Below, one piece after another: positions 6,605 through 13,263 of a DNA stretch of 13,720 bases. The stretch is from Paratractidigestivibacter sp963640745 (lineage in GTDB: Bacteria; Actinomycetota; Coriobacteriia; Coriobacteriales; Atopobiaceae). The stretch spans positions 1 through 13,720 of the forward strand of contig CAVIBB010000050.1 of assembly GCA_963640745.1 (NCBI GenBank), in the 5' to 3' direction. The notes beneath the pieces are model-generated. The model ran no database searches and was not told the DNA's origin. It was given only the letters and a program-made list of their open reading frames with translations. Every line of letters starts with the position of its first letter. Position 1 is the stretch's first letter. Made by a program: the position numbers and the translations under genes.

Positions 6605-7054
6605 ATGGCCATCAATCTGAGCAGGAGGTCGTTCCTCCGCGGACTCGCTGCCGGTGCCGGCGCATTCAGCCTCGCGGCCTGCAACGCAAAGTCCGCCGAC
6701 TCCCCTTCCCAGAACTGGACTGCGGTCCAGGACGACGAGCTCGACTGCCTCACCACGCAGGTGGCTGGCGGAAACGTGGTCGCCATGCCGGGCGACGGCT
6801 GGGCGCCCCGCGAGGGCTACATCCAGCTCCAGCTCGGCGGAGGCTCCATTCCCGGGCAGGAGATCGAGGCCGTTAGGCAAGAAGGCTCCACCCTCACGGT
6901 CACCCTCAAGTCCGACGGCGACGTGAGCACGCTCAACATGCTGCTCACCGAGTACCGGCTTGAGTCCGACCAGGCCAACGTCGATGTCATCGAGGTCGTC
7001 AAGGTCGACTACGGCAACGGCGACGTCCAGGAGCTCGAGAAGTCCTACGACTAG
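6605..7054 (+). CDS. Tat-exported lipoprotein of unknown function
   Basis: 149 residues. The N-terminus carries a twin-arginine motif (SRRSFLRG, residues 6-13), a hydrophobic stretch (14-24) and a lipobox LAAC with Cys26. The mature protein should therefore be exported folded and anchored to the outer face of the membrane by lipid. The mature part (27-149) is acidic and beta-rich; its centre (GYIQLQLGGGSIPGQEIEAV, then LTVTLKSDGDVSTLNMLLTEYRL) resembles a small immunoglobulin-like or lipocalin-like sandwich, but I cannot assign a family. AGGAGA lies four bases before the ATG. The gene directly follows a terminator, so it is expressed by read-through or from a promoter upstream of that hairpin. 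The next gene is convergent. Confidence 0.85.
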   Translation: MAINLSRRSFLRGLAAGAGAFSLAACNAKSADSPSQNWTAVQDDELDCLTTQVAGGNVVAMPGDGWAPREGYIQLQLGGGSIPGQEIEAVRQEGSTLTVTLKSDGDVSTLNMLLTEYRLESDQANVDVIEVVKVDYGNGDVQELEKSYD

Positions 7055-7071
7055 CGGCTCGGGCGACCGCC

Positions 7072-7114
7072 TTGGGACGGGCGTCAACCAGTAGCAAGCT
7101 GGCGCCCGTCCCAA
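7072..7114. terminator. Strong hairpin between convergent genes
   Basis: TTGGGACGGGCG (7072-7083) pairs perfectly with CGCCCGTCCCAA (7103-7114), and CCAG/CTGG extends the stem after a bulge. It stands between the stops of the Tat lipoprotein gene and the convergent DUF218 gene, as a terminator would. A T-run is missing on both sides, so it may instead protect the 3' ends. Confidence 0.55.
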
Positions 7115-7151
7115 AACACCCGCAAGCCGGCGCCCGCGGCGACGCCCCGGG

Positions 7152-8216
7152 CTAGAAAAGGGTTTCCGGCGCCACTTCGAGAACCGCGAGCACAAAGCGG
7201 CCCAGCGCGAGCACAAGAAAGACGGCCACGGCATAGCGGTTGCGCACCACGAGCGCGATGTACTCGCGGAAAAACGCCGCCGGGAAGAAGAACGCCGCGG
7301 TGCGCCCGCCCACGCAGCTCGCGTTGAGCCCGACACGACGGGCGTACATGGCCGCGCGCAGGCAGTGGTACGAATTGGTGGCAATGGTGCAGTGCCCCGC
7401 CCCGCCGCGCTTCTCCATAATGGCGCGGCTGAAGCGCAGGTTCTCCTCGGTGGTGGTGGACTTGTCCTCAAGGATGATGTCGGCCTCGGGAATCCCCTGC
7501 TCAAGCAGATAGTTCGCCATCGCTTGCGCCTCGGAGACGACCTCGTCGGGGCCCTGCCCGCCCGAGCAGATGATCTTTGCCTGGCGCCCGCCGCCCTCAT
7601 AGGCCGCGATCGCCGCGTCGAGGCGGCCGCGCAGAAGCGGCGTCACGCCGCCGTCCTCGCGGATCCCGCACCCGAGCACGATCACGTACTCGCGCTCGGG
7701 CTTCTTGCGCGACCGATAGCAGATCTCGTTGGAAATCCAGGCCCCAAAGAGCGCGAACGGCACGTAGTTAGCAAGGGTCGTGACGGCGACCATGGTCTGG
7801 CCGACGATCTCTGGATACGCCGGCATGTCCCCCGCTGCGGGCCCGAGCGTGACCCAATACGCGACGAAGAGCATCACCGCGCCCCAACCGGCGGGCAGCG
7901 CGTGCGCAAGCGAGAACCCCTCGCGCCGGGCCACATATATCCCGTTGGCAAGAAGCGCCGCGCCCGTTACCGCGTACAGCACGCCGCGCCCATAGAACAC
8001 GGCATAATAGACGGCGGTCGCGGGCCCGTCGACGCTGAGGACCCCCGTCTGCACAAGCCACCAGAACACATAGGTCGCGCCAACCAGGACCAGGATAAGC
8101 GCGATCTCGAACCCGAACCCGTTCGAGATGAGATTCGGCCGCTTCCGCGCGCGCAGCGCCGTCGCAATAGCCAGCGCGCACCCCAAAACGCAGCAGACAA
8201 TCCCTCGATCAAGCAT
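7152..8216 (-). CDS. Membrane protein with YdcF/SanA/ElyC-type DUF218 domain
   Basis: 354 residues from the ATG at 8216, which has AAGGGG five bases upstream; the longer frame to 8372 lacks such a site and would overlap the divergent gene. The first about 165 residues hold roughly five membrane helices (about 5-20, 36-57, 68-92, 108-127, 142-163). A DUF218 domain follows (about 175-322): VIVLGCGI (178-185), LLRGRLDAA, IICSGGQG (215-222), E229, the STTTEEN segment (253-259) and ATNSYHCLRA (279-288). A last helix lies at 327-346. This is the architecture of YdcF-like proteins, which are linked to cell-envelope and peptidoglycan functions (SanA to vancomycin sensitivity, ElyC to envelope integrity). 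The exact reaction is unknown. Confidence 0.88.
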   Translation of the reverse strand: MLDRGIVCCVLGCALAIATALRARKRPNLISNGFGFEIALILVLVGATYVFWWLVQTGVLSVDGPATAVYYAVFYGRGVLYAVTGAALLANGIYVARREGFSLAHALPAGWGAVMLFVAYWVTLGPAAGDMPAYPEIVGQTMVAVTTLANYVPFALFGAWISNEICYRSRKKPEREYVIVLGCGIREDGGVTPLLRGRLDAAIAAYEGGGRQAKIICSGGQGPDEVVSEAQAMANYLLEQGIPEADIILEDKSTTTEENLRFSRAIMEKRGGAGHCTIATNSYHCLRAAMYARRVGLNASCVGGRTAAFFFPAAFFREYIALVVRNRYAVAVFLVLALGRFVLAVLEVAPETLF

Positions 8217-8257
8217 CTGGACCCCTTCGATAAGCACGCAACCATACGCGGTAGGGC

Positions 8258-8266
8258 TACTATATT
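8258..8266. promoter_or_regulatory. Possible overlapping divergent -10 boxes
   Basis: TACTATATT gives TACTAT or TATATT on the plus strand and TATAGT on the minus strand, in the only AT-rich patch between the two divergent start codons (8216 and 8308). It could serve both genes, but no good -35 box is visible on either side. Confidence 0.3.
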
Positions 8267-8307
8267 CCACACCGAACGCACCGAAACCGCAGCAAGAAGG
8301 GCACCCC

Positions 8308-8940
8308 ATGAGCAAACTTTTCGGCGGACTCAAGATGAGCTGGCCCGTCGTGATCCTCTTCGCCGTCGTCACCGGCGTCTACACGGGACTCGTCGGCTCT
8401 GCCAAATGGCTCGACGACACGTCCTACCGCGATATCGCCGTCATGGTCGAATGGTGGGTCGTCTTCGCGGTCGTGATTGCGACCAACTGCAAAAAGCCGC
8501 TTGAGTGCATGTTTAAGATATTTATCTTCTTTGTGATTAGCCAGCCGCTCGTGTACCTGGTTGAGGTCGCCCTGCACGCGACCGACCCGTCGATGGCTTG
8601 GCTGTACTACCGAACGATTTGGGGACCGCGTACGCTGCTCACGCTGCCAGGTGGGCTTCTTGCCTTCTACATAAAGAAAGAGAACCCCTTCGGCGGCATC
8701 GTGATGGGCATGACGCTCGCGGCGCAGATGCTCATGGGCGTCGCCTACACGTTAATGATGCTGAGCAGCCCGCCCCGCCACGTGCTCAGCGCGATTTTCT
8801 GCTTTGCGAGCGGCATCGTCATGCTTGTGTGCATCCAGAGAAAGCCCCGCGAGCGAATCATCGCCGTGGCAACCGCCGCCGTGATCGCCGCAGGCATCGC
8901 CGCTTTCTTATTGTTGAGCGGACGCACGCTCGTCTCCTAA
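8308..8940 (+). CDS. Multi-pass membrane protein of unknown function
   Basis: 210 residues from the ATG at 8308, preceded by AGAAGGGC; the frame extends upstream to 8128 but would run across the divergent gene. About seven hydrophobic segments are visible (roughly 11-31, 42-60, 68-90, 106-122, 128-150, 158-177, 183-204), and the charged residues KKPLE, YIKKEN and RKPRER between them suggest cytoplasmic loops. It has no signal peptide, no obvious transporter motif and no catalytic residues I recognise. Divergent arrangement with the DUF218 membrane protein, 91 bases apart, suggests shared regulation. A terminator follows directly after the stop codon. Confidence 0.85.
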   Translation: MSKLFGGLKMSWPVVILFAVVTGVYTGLVGSAKWLDDTSYRDIAVMVEWWVVFAVVIATNCKKPLECMFKIFIFFVISQPLVYLVEVALHATDPSMAWLYYRTIWGPRTLLTLPGGLLAFYIKKENPFGGIVMGMTLAAQMLMGVAYTLMMLSSPPRHVLSAIFCFASGIVMLVCIQRKPRERIIAVATAAVIAAGIAAFLLLSGRTLVS

Positions 8941-8943
8941 ACC

Positions 8944-8982
8944 GAGCGGCCGCCGGCGCTTTGCCGACGGCCGCTCTTCTTG
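8944..8982. terminator. Rho-independent terminator after the seven-helix membrane protein gene
   Basis: GAGCGGCCG (8944-8952) pairs with CGGCCGCTC (8968-8976). After one mismatch, CGGC/GCCG continues the stem to a GCTTT loop. TTCTT follows on the plus side. It starts three bases after the stop codon and lies between convergent genes, so it may act for both. Confidence 0.75.
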
Positions 8983-9056
8983 CTGCCCGGGTTCTGCCTT
9001 GAGGACCCTGTCTTTGGGAGCGTCTTAAGGCCCGCCCAGAGCCCCGTGCCTGAGGT

Positions 9057-9509
9057 TTAGGCCATCTGGAGACCCTTGCCCTCCTCGCGGACCCTGTAGC
9101 AGACGTAGAGGAACGCGCAGGCAAAGACGGCGGTGACCAGGGAAGAGACGACAGAGCCGTTGTTGGCAAAGCTGAGGACGAGGCCGATCATGCCGACGGC
9201 GGCGCTGATGGCGGCGACGACGGTCACGAAGCCCATCTTGCTCGGGTTGTTGGCTCCGCGGATGCCCATGAGGGAGACGAAGAACTCCCACATAAAGTAG
9301 AGGGCGAGCACGACACCGGCGCCGATGATTACGGCGAGGGACTCGGCGTGGGTCATGCCGCCGATCGAGGCGACGGACACCGCCTTGAGGGCGCCATCTG
9401 GGTTGGCGAAGCCGAGGAAGACGATGAGGGCTCCGAGGACCACGCCGAGAACGCTGAACACGAGGGAGATGATGGAGAGGACCTTGAGGATCTTGCGGTT
9501 GATGGACAT
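9057..9509 (-). CDS. Four-helix membrane protein of unknown function
   Basis: 150 residues from the ATG at 9509; a GTG three codons earlier is possible but would lie too close to the GGAAAGAA ribosome binding site. Four hydrophobic helices are clear (about 9-34, 59-80, 94-114, 119-139), with a short basic C-terminal tail (YRVREEGKG). The loop after helix 2, MGIRGANNPSK, resembles a segment common in small four-helix membrane proteins of Actinobacteria, whose function is not known to me. It has a two-fold look (two helix pairs). It stands alone between a convergent gene downstream and the tRNA-dihydrouridine synthase gene upstream. Confidence 0.83.
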   Translation of the reverse strand: MSINRKILKVLSIISLVFSVLGVVLGALIVFLGFANPDGALKAVSVASIGGMTHAESLAVIIGAGVVLALYFMWEFFVSLMGIRGANNPSKMGFVTVVAAISAAVGMIGLVLSFANNGSVVSSLVTAVFACAFLYVCYRVREEGKGLQMA

Positions 9510-9623
9510 GGCGATCACTTCTTTCCGTGTTGTGGGTTTCCCCGTCTGTGGGATGCGGTTTGTCCGCTCCCTTGCTTGACGATTCGCATTATTGGACAGG
9601 GGGTGTATCAGAAGCGCACCACG

Positions 9624-9648
9624 GCCGCGCGAGACGCGGCTATTTTTT
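9624..9648 (+). terminator. Terminator-like hairpin facing the plus strand
   Basis: GCCGCG/CGCGGC (9624-9629 with 9635-9640) closes a CGAGA loop and is followed by TA and six Ts on the plus strand. Both neighbouring genes are on the minus strand, so it ends no known coding transcript. On the minus strand the hairpin has a leading A-run and no trailing T-run. Confidence 0.5.
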
Positions 9649-9664
9649 GTGAGCAGCCCGCTTG

Positions 9665-10600
9665 TTATGCGAGCAGCTTGTTTGCCGAGAAAACACGGTC
9701 CACGGCGGCCGTGTACTCGTCGGCGCGGCGGGCGCGGCGCACCGCGCGGAACACCGCCGCTGGGTCAGCGAACAGGAACTTGGCGTAGGACCACCACTCC
9801 TTCATCCGCATGACTGCGTTGCCTCCCATCTCGGCCTCGTACGCGGCAAACAGCGCGTCGTGGAACCGGCGCAGCTCCGCGGCGGTAGCCGGCGCGCCGC
9901 CGGAGAGCCGGCGGGCCAGCGCCGGGTCCATAAGCAGGCCTCGGCCGAGCATGACGTGGCGCGTCGCGGGGTATTCCGTCGTAAGCGAATCCATATCGCC
10001 GCAGGTAAAGACGTCGCCGTTGTATGCCACGGGGAAGGGCGCCGCCTCGAGCGCACGCCCATAGGCCTCGCGGCGCGGCCGACCCTTGTAGGCGTCGGCC
10101 CGCACGCGCGGATGAACGACGAGCTCCGCCAGGGGGCAACGGCAGTAGATGTCGAGGATGCGCTCGAACTCGTCGTCGTCCGCCATGCCGAGGCGCGTCT
10201 TGACCGAGACAGGCAGCGGCGAGCGGGAGCAGATGTCCTGCAGGAAGGCCTCGAGCTCGTCGGGATGGGCCAAGAAGCCCGCGCCTTTGCCGTGCGAGAC
10301 CACCGTGCCCGACGGGCACCCCAGGTTAAGGTTGACCTCGGCGTAGCCCAACTGGGCAAGAAGCCCCGCCGCCCACACGAACTCGTCGGCATCCTTGGTA
10401 AGCAGCTGCGGAACGACGTTGAGCCCCTCGTTGATGGCCGGGTCGAGTTCCTTGCAGGCACGCTTGCCAAAGTTCGAGCCCACGCGCGGCGGGCAGACGA
10501 ACGGCGTGTAGTAGCGCCCCAAGGCGCCGAAGCACTCGGCGTGGGCGCGTCGGAACACGTGCCCGGTGATGCCCTCCATGGGCGCCAGCGACAGAATCAT
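9665..10600 (-). CDS. tRNA-dihydrouridine synthase family protein
   Basis: 311 residues from the ATG at 10600, five bases after AAAGG; an upstream TTG at 10603 is less likely. It is an FMN-dependent TIM-barrel enzyme reducing uridine to dihydrouridine in the tRNA D-loop or variable loop with NAD(P)H. Motifs are in the expected order: LAPMEGIT at the N-terminus (FMN contact), NLNLGCPSGTVVSHGKGAGFL with catalytic Cys95, VSVKTRLG (Lys134, Arg136), VVHPR (His163), VAYNGDV (193-197) and MLGRGLLMDP (217-225). The C-terminal helical domain (about 232-311) ends with a basic segment FRAVRRARRADEY suited to RNA contact. The exact Dus type cannot be fixed from sequence alone. Directly upstream lies a transporter relic rather than an intact neighbour. 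Confidence 0.94.
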   Translation of the reverse strand: MILSLAPMEGITGHVFRRAHAECFGALGRYYTPFVCPPRVGSNFGKRACKELDPAINEGLNVVPQLLTKDADEFVWAAGLLAQLGYAEVNLNLGCPSGTVVSHGKGAGFLAHPDELEAFLQDICSRSPLPVSVKTRLGMADDDEFERILDIYCRCPLAELVVHPRVRADAYKGRPRREAYGRALEAAPFPVAYNGDVFTCGDMDSLTTEYPATRHVMLGRGLLMDPALARRLSGGAPATAAELRRFHDALFAAYEAEMGGNAVMRMKEWWSYAKFLFADPAAVFRAVRRARRADEYTAAVDRVFSANKLLA

Positions 10601-10670
10601 CAAGGCCTTTCTTGCCGATCGAGCGACGAAACCCCCTTACCTTACCGCATGGCCCCAGCCCTACCGGCAA

Positions 10671-10802
10671 CTACCGACAGCAGGAGCAGGCAGCGGGCGC
10701 GGCTCGACGGCGGGCACAGAGCTCCATGCCGATCGACAGCGCGCAGACGAGGGCCTCCGTCACGGGAAAAGCCAGCCAAATGCCGGCCGGCTCTTTCAGC
10801 CT
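10671..10802 (-). pseudogene. Relic of a MATE-family transporter C-terminus
   Basis: Read on the minus strand this frame gives LKEPAGIWLAFPVTEALVCA followed by LSIGMELCARRRAAPAACSCCR and a stop. 'GxWLAFPxxEAL' entering a final membrane helix and a basic tail is how MATE multidrug exporters end. No start codon or upstream part remains: an in-frame TGA stands at 10803-10805 and the Rrf2 gene overlaps beyond. I read it as the surviving 3' end of a deleted or disrupted gene. The match is short, so chance is possible. Confidence 0.5.
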
Positions 10803-11224
10803 TCAACTCTTTGGCGATAGGAATCAATAATGTCCTGCAGGCTAATCTGCGACATCTTCGTCTCGGCGGCGGCCTGCACGTCATCGTAGTAATCCTTCAG
10901 CGCGAGCTGAATGTTCACGCCGACGCCACACTCCGGGTTCGTGTGGGTATCCAAGTGCAGAAGAGGCTTGCTTCCCTCAACGGCTCTATAGACATCAAGC
11001 AGCGAGATCTGTTCCGCCGGCCTGGTCAACGCAGGCTTTACGTGGCCCCTTACGCTTGACATCAGAGCCGCCTTTCGCAGCCACATCATAATTTGCCGTA
11101 CGTAGCCGGGGTTGGTGCTGACGCTGGTCGCGATGGAAGTGCTGCTAAGGTCGGTGCCCTCCTTGCTGATTGCGATCAGCACGAGCACGTGGACCGCGTC
11201 ACTGAGCTTTGTTGAATACCTCAT
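10796..11224 (-). CDS. Rrf2-family transcriptional regulator
   Basis: 142 residues. It begins with the Rrf2 pattern MRYSTKLSDAVHVLVLIA, and a winged helix-turn-helix follows (about 24-66: SSTSIATSVSTNPGYVRQIMMWLRKAALMSSVRG). The region LLHLDTHTNPECGVGVNIQLALKDYYDDVQ (88-117) is like that of YwnA/CymR-type members. It holds the only cysteine (Cys99) and lacks the three-Cys cluster of the iron-sulfur members IscR and NsrR. A thiol or small-molecule signal is therefore more likely than an Fe-S cluster (inference). It is divergent from the TIGR04076 gene, 135 bases apart, which is its probable target. Its codon use (ACA, TCA, AGT, AAA) is less GC-biased than that of its neighbours, suggesting transfer. 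Confidence 0.92.
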   Translation of the reverse strand: MRYSTKLSDAVHVLVLIAISKEGTDLSSTSIATSVSTNPGYVRQIMMWLRKAALMSSVRGHVKPALTRPAEQISLLDVYRAVEGSKPLLHLDTHTNPECGVGVNIQLALKDYYDDVQAAAETKMSQISLQDIIDSYRQRVEG

Positions 11225-11359
11225 GAGCGCCTGTCTCCAATGTTAGTTTTATTTTAACAGCCACTTGACCAAGATGGGGTCAACTGCCATATTTCATTGT
11301 TGTAATTAACAGATTAACATCCGCTCAGCAAATGTTCGTTGCAGGAGGCGCCGCAACAT
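11225..11359. promoter_or_regulatory. Divergent control region of the Rrf2 and TIGR04076 genes
   Basis: An AT-rich stretch unlike its surroundings. It holds an inverted repeat TTGACC/GGTCAA (11265-11270 and 11278-11283), a TGTTA/TAACA pair (11241-11245 and 11255-11259) and a directly repeated ATTAACA (11305-11311 and 11313-11319). Any of these could be the Rrf2 site. No clean -35/-10 pair stands out. Confidence 0.45.
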
Positions 11360-11671
11360 ATGAAACGAACGGTGAAGATCACGATTCTCAAGGCGAAAGT
11401 CGATTCCGAGCTGGCCGAGAAATACGGGATTCCGAACTTCCCGCCTTGCCCCTTCCACACTCCTGGCCAGGTATTTTATAGCGACGGAGATTCCAAGCCG
11501 GAAGGCCTATGCGAATACGCATGGCAGCCGATGGCCGAAATGGTCAAGCTGCTCTCCGAAGGCAAGCTGCTCCAGCCAAGAGGAACGTGGATGGCGGACG
11601 ATGACAAAGGGGTCTTCGCCTGTGTCGACGGCCTGCGCCCCGTGATCATGCTGATCGAACCCGCAAAGTAG
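11360..11671 (+). CDS. TIGR04076 family protein
   Basis: 103 residues from the ATG at 11360, about 11 bases after CAGGAGG; an in-frame TTG at 11339 is less likely because it overlaps that site. The sequence follows the TIGR04076 pattern: VKITILKAKV at the start, a PPCPF segment with Cys30, GQVFYSDGDSKPEGLCEYAW with Cys51 and Trp55, and ACVDGLRPVIMLIE with Cys88 at the end. The three conserved cysteines suggest metal or thiol chemistry, but the family's function is not known to me. It is small and cytosolic, with no signal peptide. Divergence from a Cys-containing Rrf2 regulator hints at a redox, metal or sulfur response. It uses AAA and GAA codons more than the surrounding genes, consistent with acquisition. 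Confidence 0.88.
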   Translation: MKRTVKITILKAKVDSELAEKYGIPNFPPCPFHTPGQVFYSDGDSKPEGLCEYAWQPMAEMVKLLSEGKLLQPRGTWMADDDKGVFACVDGLRPVIMLIEPAK

Positions 11672-11750
11672 AGCTCCGCCGCGCAACGCGCTACTCAGAT
11701 GACTTCTTACAACGCACGAACTCATTGTCGGACGACGATCTTCGTTTTAG

Positions 11751-11824
11751 TTAGCATGTCGCCAACTCTTTTAGCATGACGCCAATAGTTTTAGCTTGCG
11801 TTAGCTTTTTTAGCGTACGTTAGC
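11751..11824. repeat. Helically phased TTAGC repeat array
   Basis: TTAGC occurs six times, at 11751, 11771, 11791, 11801, 11810 and 11820, so spacings are 20, 20, 10, 9 and 10 bases. The first two units are longer copies (TTAGCATGTCGCCAA and TTAGCATGACGCCAA, 14 of 15 identical). The array lies between the stops of two convergent genes and touches the MerR stop codon. Phasing near one or two helix turns puts all copies on one DNA face. The pattern resembles multiple transposase-binding repeats at an IS21-type end; no transposase gene is present. Confidence 0.7.
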
Positions 11825-11829
11825 AACCC

Positions 11830-12240
11830 CTAACCCTCGGACCCGTCCCCCGGCAACAGGTTGCTGTAGTACTCGGTGCGGCCGGCGAGGACATCGTCAT
11901 AGAAGCCCTGCTTCCAGTCGATGTAGTCAATGCTGGCCTGCACCTCGGCGAGCTTGGCCACCAGGCGCTCGCGCTTCTCGGCGAGCATTTCTTTGCGCGC
12001 GGGGATGCTCTTCTCGCCTTCCAGGCACAGCTGCAGATACTCGCGCATCTCATCGATGCTCAGACCGCAACGCTTGAGGCACCCCAAGCCCCGGATCCAC
12101 TCGACGTCGCGCTCGTCGAAGACGCGGCGGTTATTCTTGTCGCGTTTGACGTTGGGAACGAGCCCCTGGTTGCAGTAGAACTTGAGCGTCTGGTAGGTCA
12201 TGTCCAGCTCGCGGCACACCTGCATCATCGTGTACGTCAT
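11830..12240 (-). CDS. MerR-family transcriptional regulator
   Basis: 136 residues. The N-terminal domain is typical: MTYTMMQVCRELDMTYQTLKFYCNQGLVPNVKRDKNNRRVFDERDVEWI (1-49) contains the helix-turn-helix and the wing with NRRVF. GLGCLKRCGLSIDEMREYLQL (51-71) is the second helical pair, and a long coiled-coil dimerisation helix follows (about 80-110). The C-terminal effector part is short and carries WKQGFYDDVLAGRTEYYSNL, as in many MerR proteins next to aldo/keto reductases and flavodoxins. It lacks the metal-binding cysteine pattern of MerR/CueR. It is divergent from the aldo/keto reductase gene, with a 19-bp perfect palindrome between them, so it probably activates that operon and controls itself. 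Confidence 0.93.
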   Translation of the reverse strand: MTYTMMQVCRELDMTYQTLKFYCNQGLVPNVKRDKNNRRVFDERDVEWIRGLGCLKRCGLSIDEMREYLQLCLEGEKSIPARKEMLAEKRERLVAKLAEVQASIDYIDWKQGFYDDVLAGRTEYYSNLLPGDGSEG

Positions 12241-12272
12241 GTGAAGAAGTCCCTCTCGCCGCGGTTTGTCTC

Positions 12273-12304
12273 TTTACCGATAGCAACTATCGGTTGTTAT
12301 AACC
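12273..12304 (+). promoter_or_regulatory. MerR-type promoter of the aldo/keto reductase operon with 19-bp palindrome
   Basis: ACCGATAGCAACTATCGGT (12276-12294) is a perfect inverted repeat with 8-bp arms around CAA. It lies between a TTTACC -35-like box (12273-12278) and a TTATAA/TATAAC -10 box (12297-12304), leaving an 18-20 base spacer. Overlong spacers filled by the operator are the hallmark of promoters that MerR activates by untwisting DNA. The binding itself is inferred from position and family. Confidence 0.7.
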
Positions 12305-12343
12305 GCATTGTCAAGCAAAAGCCAGCGACGAGAAGGAGCAACC

Positions 12344-13252
12344 ATGGCTTTCGATCCCAGCAGCATGATGTACGTGGAGCTTACGAACGGCCTGAAGATG
12401 CCGCAACTTGGCTACGGCGTGTACCAGGTGACCCAGGACGAGTGCGAGCGTTGCGTGCGCGACGCGCTCGAGGTCGGCTACCGCCACATCGACACGGCGC
12501 AGAGCTACTTCAACGAGGAGCAGGTCGGCGCGGCCATCGAGGCGTCCGGCGTTGACCGCGGCGACATCTGGCTCACCACCAAGGTCTGGCTCGAGCACTA
12601 CGGCGAGGGCGCCACGCGCGCTTCCGTCGAGGAGTCGCTCCGCAAGCTCAAGACCGACTACCTGGACCTTGTGCTTCTCCACCAGCCCTTCGGCGACGCC
12701 TTCGGTGCATGGCGCGACCTCGTGAAGCTCTACGAGGAGGGCAAGGTCCGCGCCATCGGCATCTCCAACTTCTACGCGGACCGCATGGTCGAGTTCTGCG
12801 AGTTCAACGACGTACGCCCCATGGTCAACCAGATGGAGCGCCACCCGCTCAACCAGAACACCGAGCTGCAGGAGTGGGAGGCCAAGTACGGCATCGTGCC
12901 CGAGGCCTGGGCGCCCTTCGGCGAGGGTCGCGGTGGCCTGTTCGAGAACCTGGTGCTGGCGACTATCGGCGAGGCGCACGGCAAGTCGGCCGCACAGGTG
13001 ATGCTGCGCTGGAACCTGCAGCGCGGTGTCGTCGTGATCCCCAAGTCTGTCCATCGCGAGCGCATGGAGCAGAACCTCGATGTCTTCGACTTTGAGCTCA
13101 CGGCCGAGGAGATGGCGCAGATCGCGCTTCTGGACACCAAGACCTCGAGCTTCTTTAGCCACACCGACCCCACCATGGTGCAGTGGTTCGCCAAGATGGT
13201 CGAGGAGCGCAAGCACCGGCACGAAAGCTCCAAGGAAAAGAAGAGCTGGTAG
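12344..13252 (+). CDS. Aldo/keto reductase
   Basis: 302 residues from the ATG at 12344, five bases after AAGGAG. It is an NADPH-dependent TIM-barrel oxidoreductase of the AKR superfamily, reducing aldehydes or ketones in the cytosol. The catalytic tetrad is complete: Asp50 (HIDTAQSY), Tyr55, Lys80 (LTTKVW) and His113 (LLHQP). GISNF and VNQMERHPLNQN are the usual barrel segments, and VVIPKSVHRERMEQNLDVFDF near the C-terminus is the cofactor 2'-phosphate clamp. It is nearest to the 2,5-diketo-gluconate reductase-like AKR5 type, though the true substrate is unknown. The flavodoxin gene starts 11 bases after its stop, so they form an operon, controlled by the divergent MerR protein. Confidence 0.94.
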   Translation: MAFDPSSMMYVELTNGLKMPQLGYGVYQVTQDECERCVRDALEVGYRHIDTAQSYFNEEQVGAAIEASGVDRGDIWLTTKVWLEHYGEGATRASVEESLRKLKTDYLDLVLLHQPFGDAFGAWRDLVKLYEEGKVRAIGISNFYADRMVEFCEFNDVRPMVNQMERHPLNQNTELQEWEAKYGIVPEAWAPFGEGRGGLFENLVLATIGEAHGKSAAQVMLRWNLQRGVVVIPKSVHRERMEQNLDVFDFELTAEEMAQIALLDTKTSSFFSHTDPTMVQWFAKMVEERKHRHESSKEKKSW

Positions 13253-13263
13253 GAGGGGCGGCC

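Noticed and set aside
7365..8504. A 379-residue plus-strand open frame
   Set aside because: It overlaps both the DUF218 gene and the seven-helix membrane protein gene. Its translation is Arg/Pro/His-rich, as expected from the antisense of a GC-rich gene.
9662..11059. A 465-residue plus-strand open frame
   Set aside because: It is antisense to the dihydrouridine synthase, the relic and part of Rrf2, all of which have clear family motifs on the minus strand.
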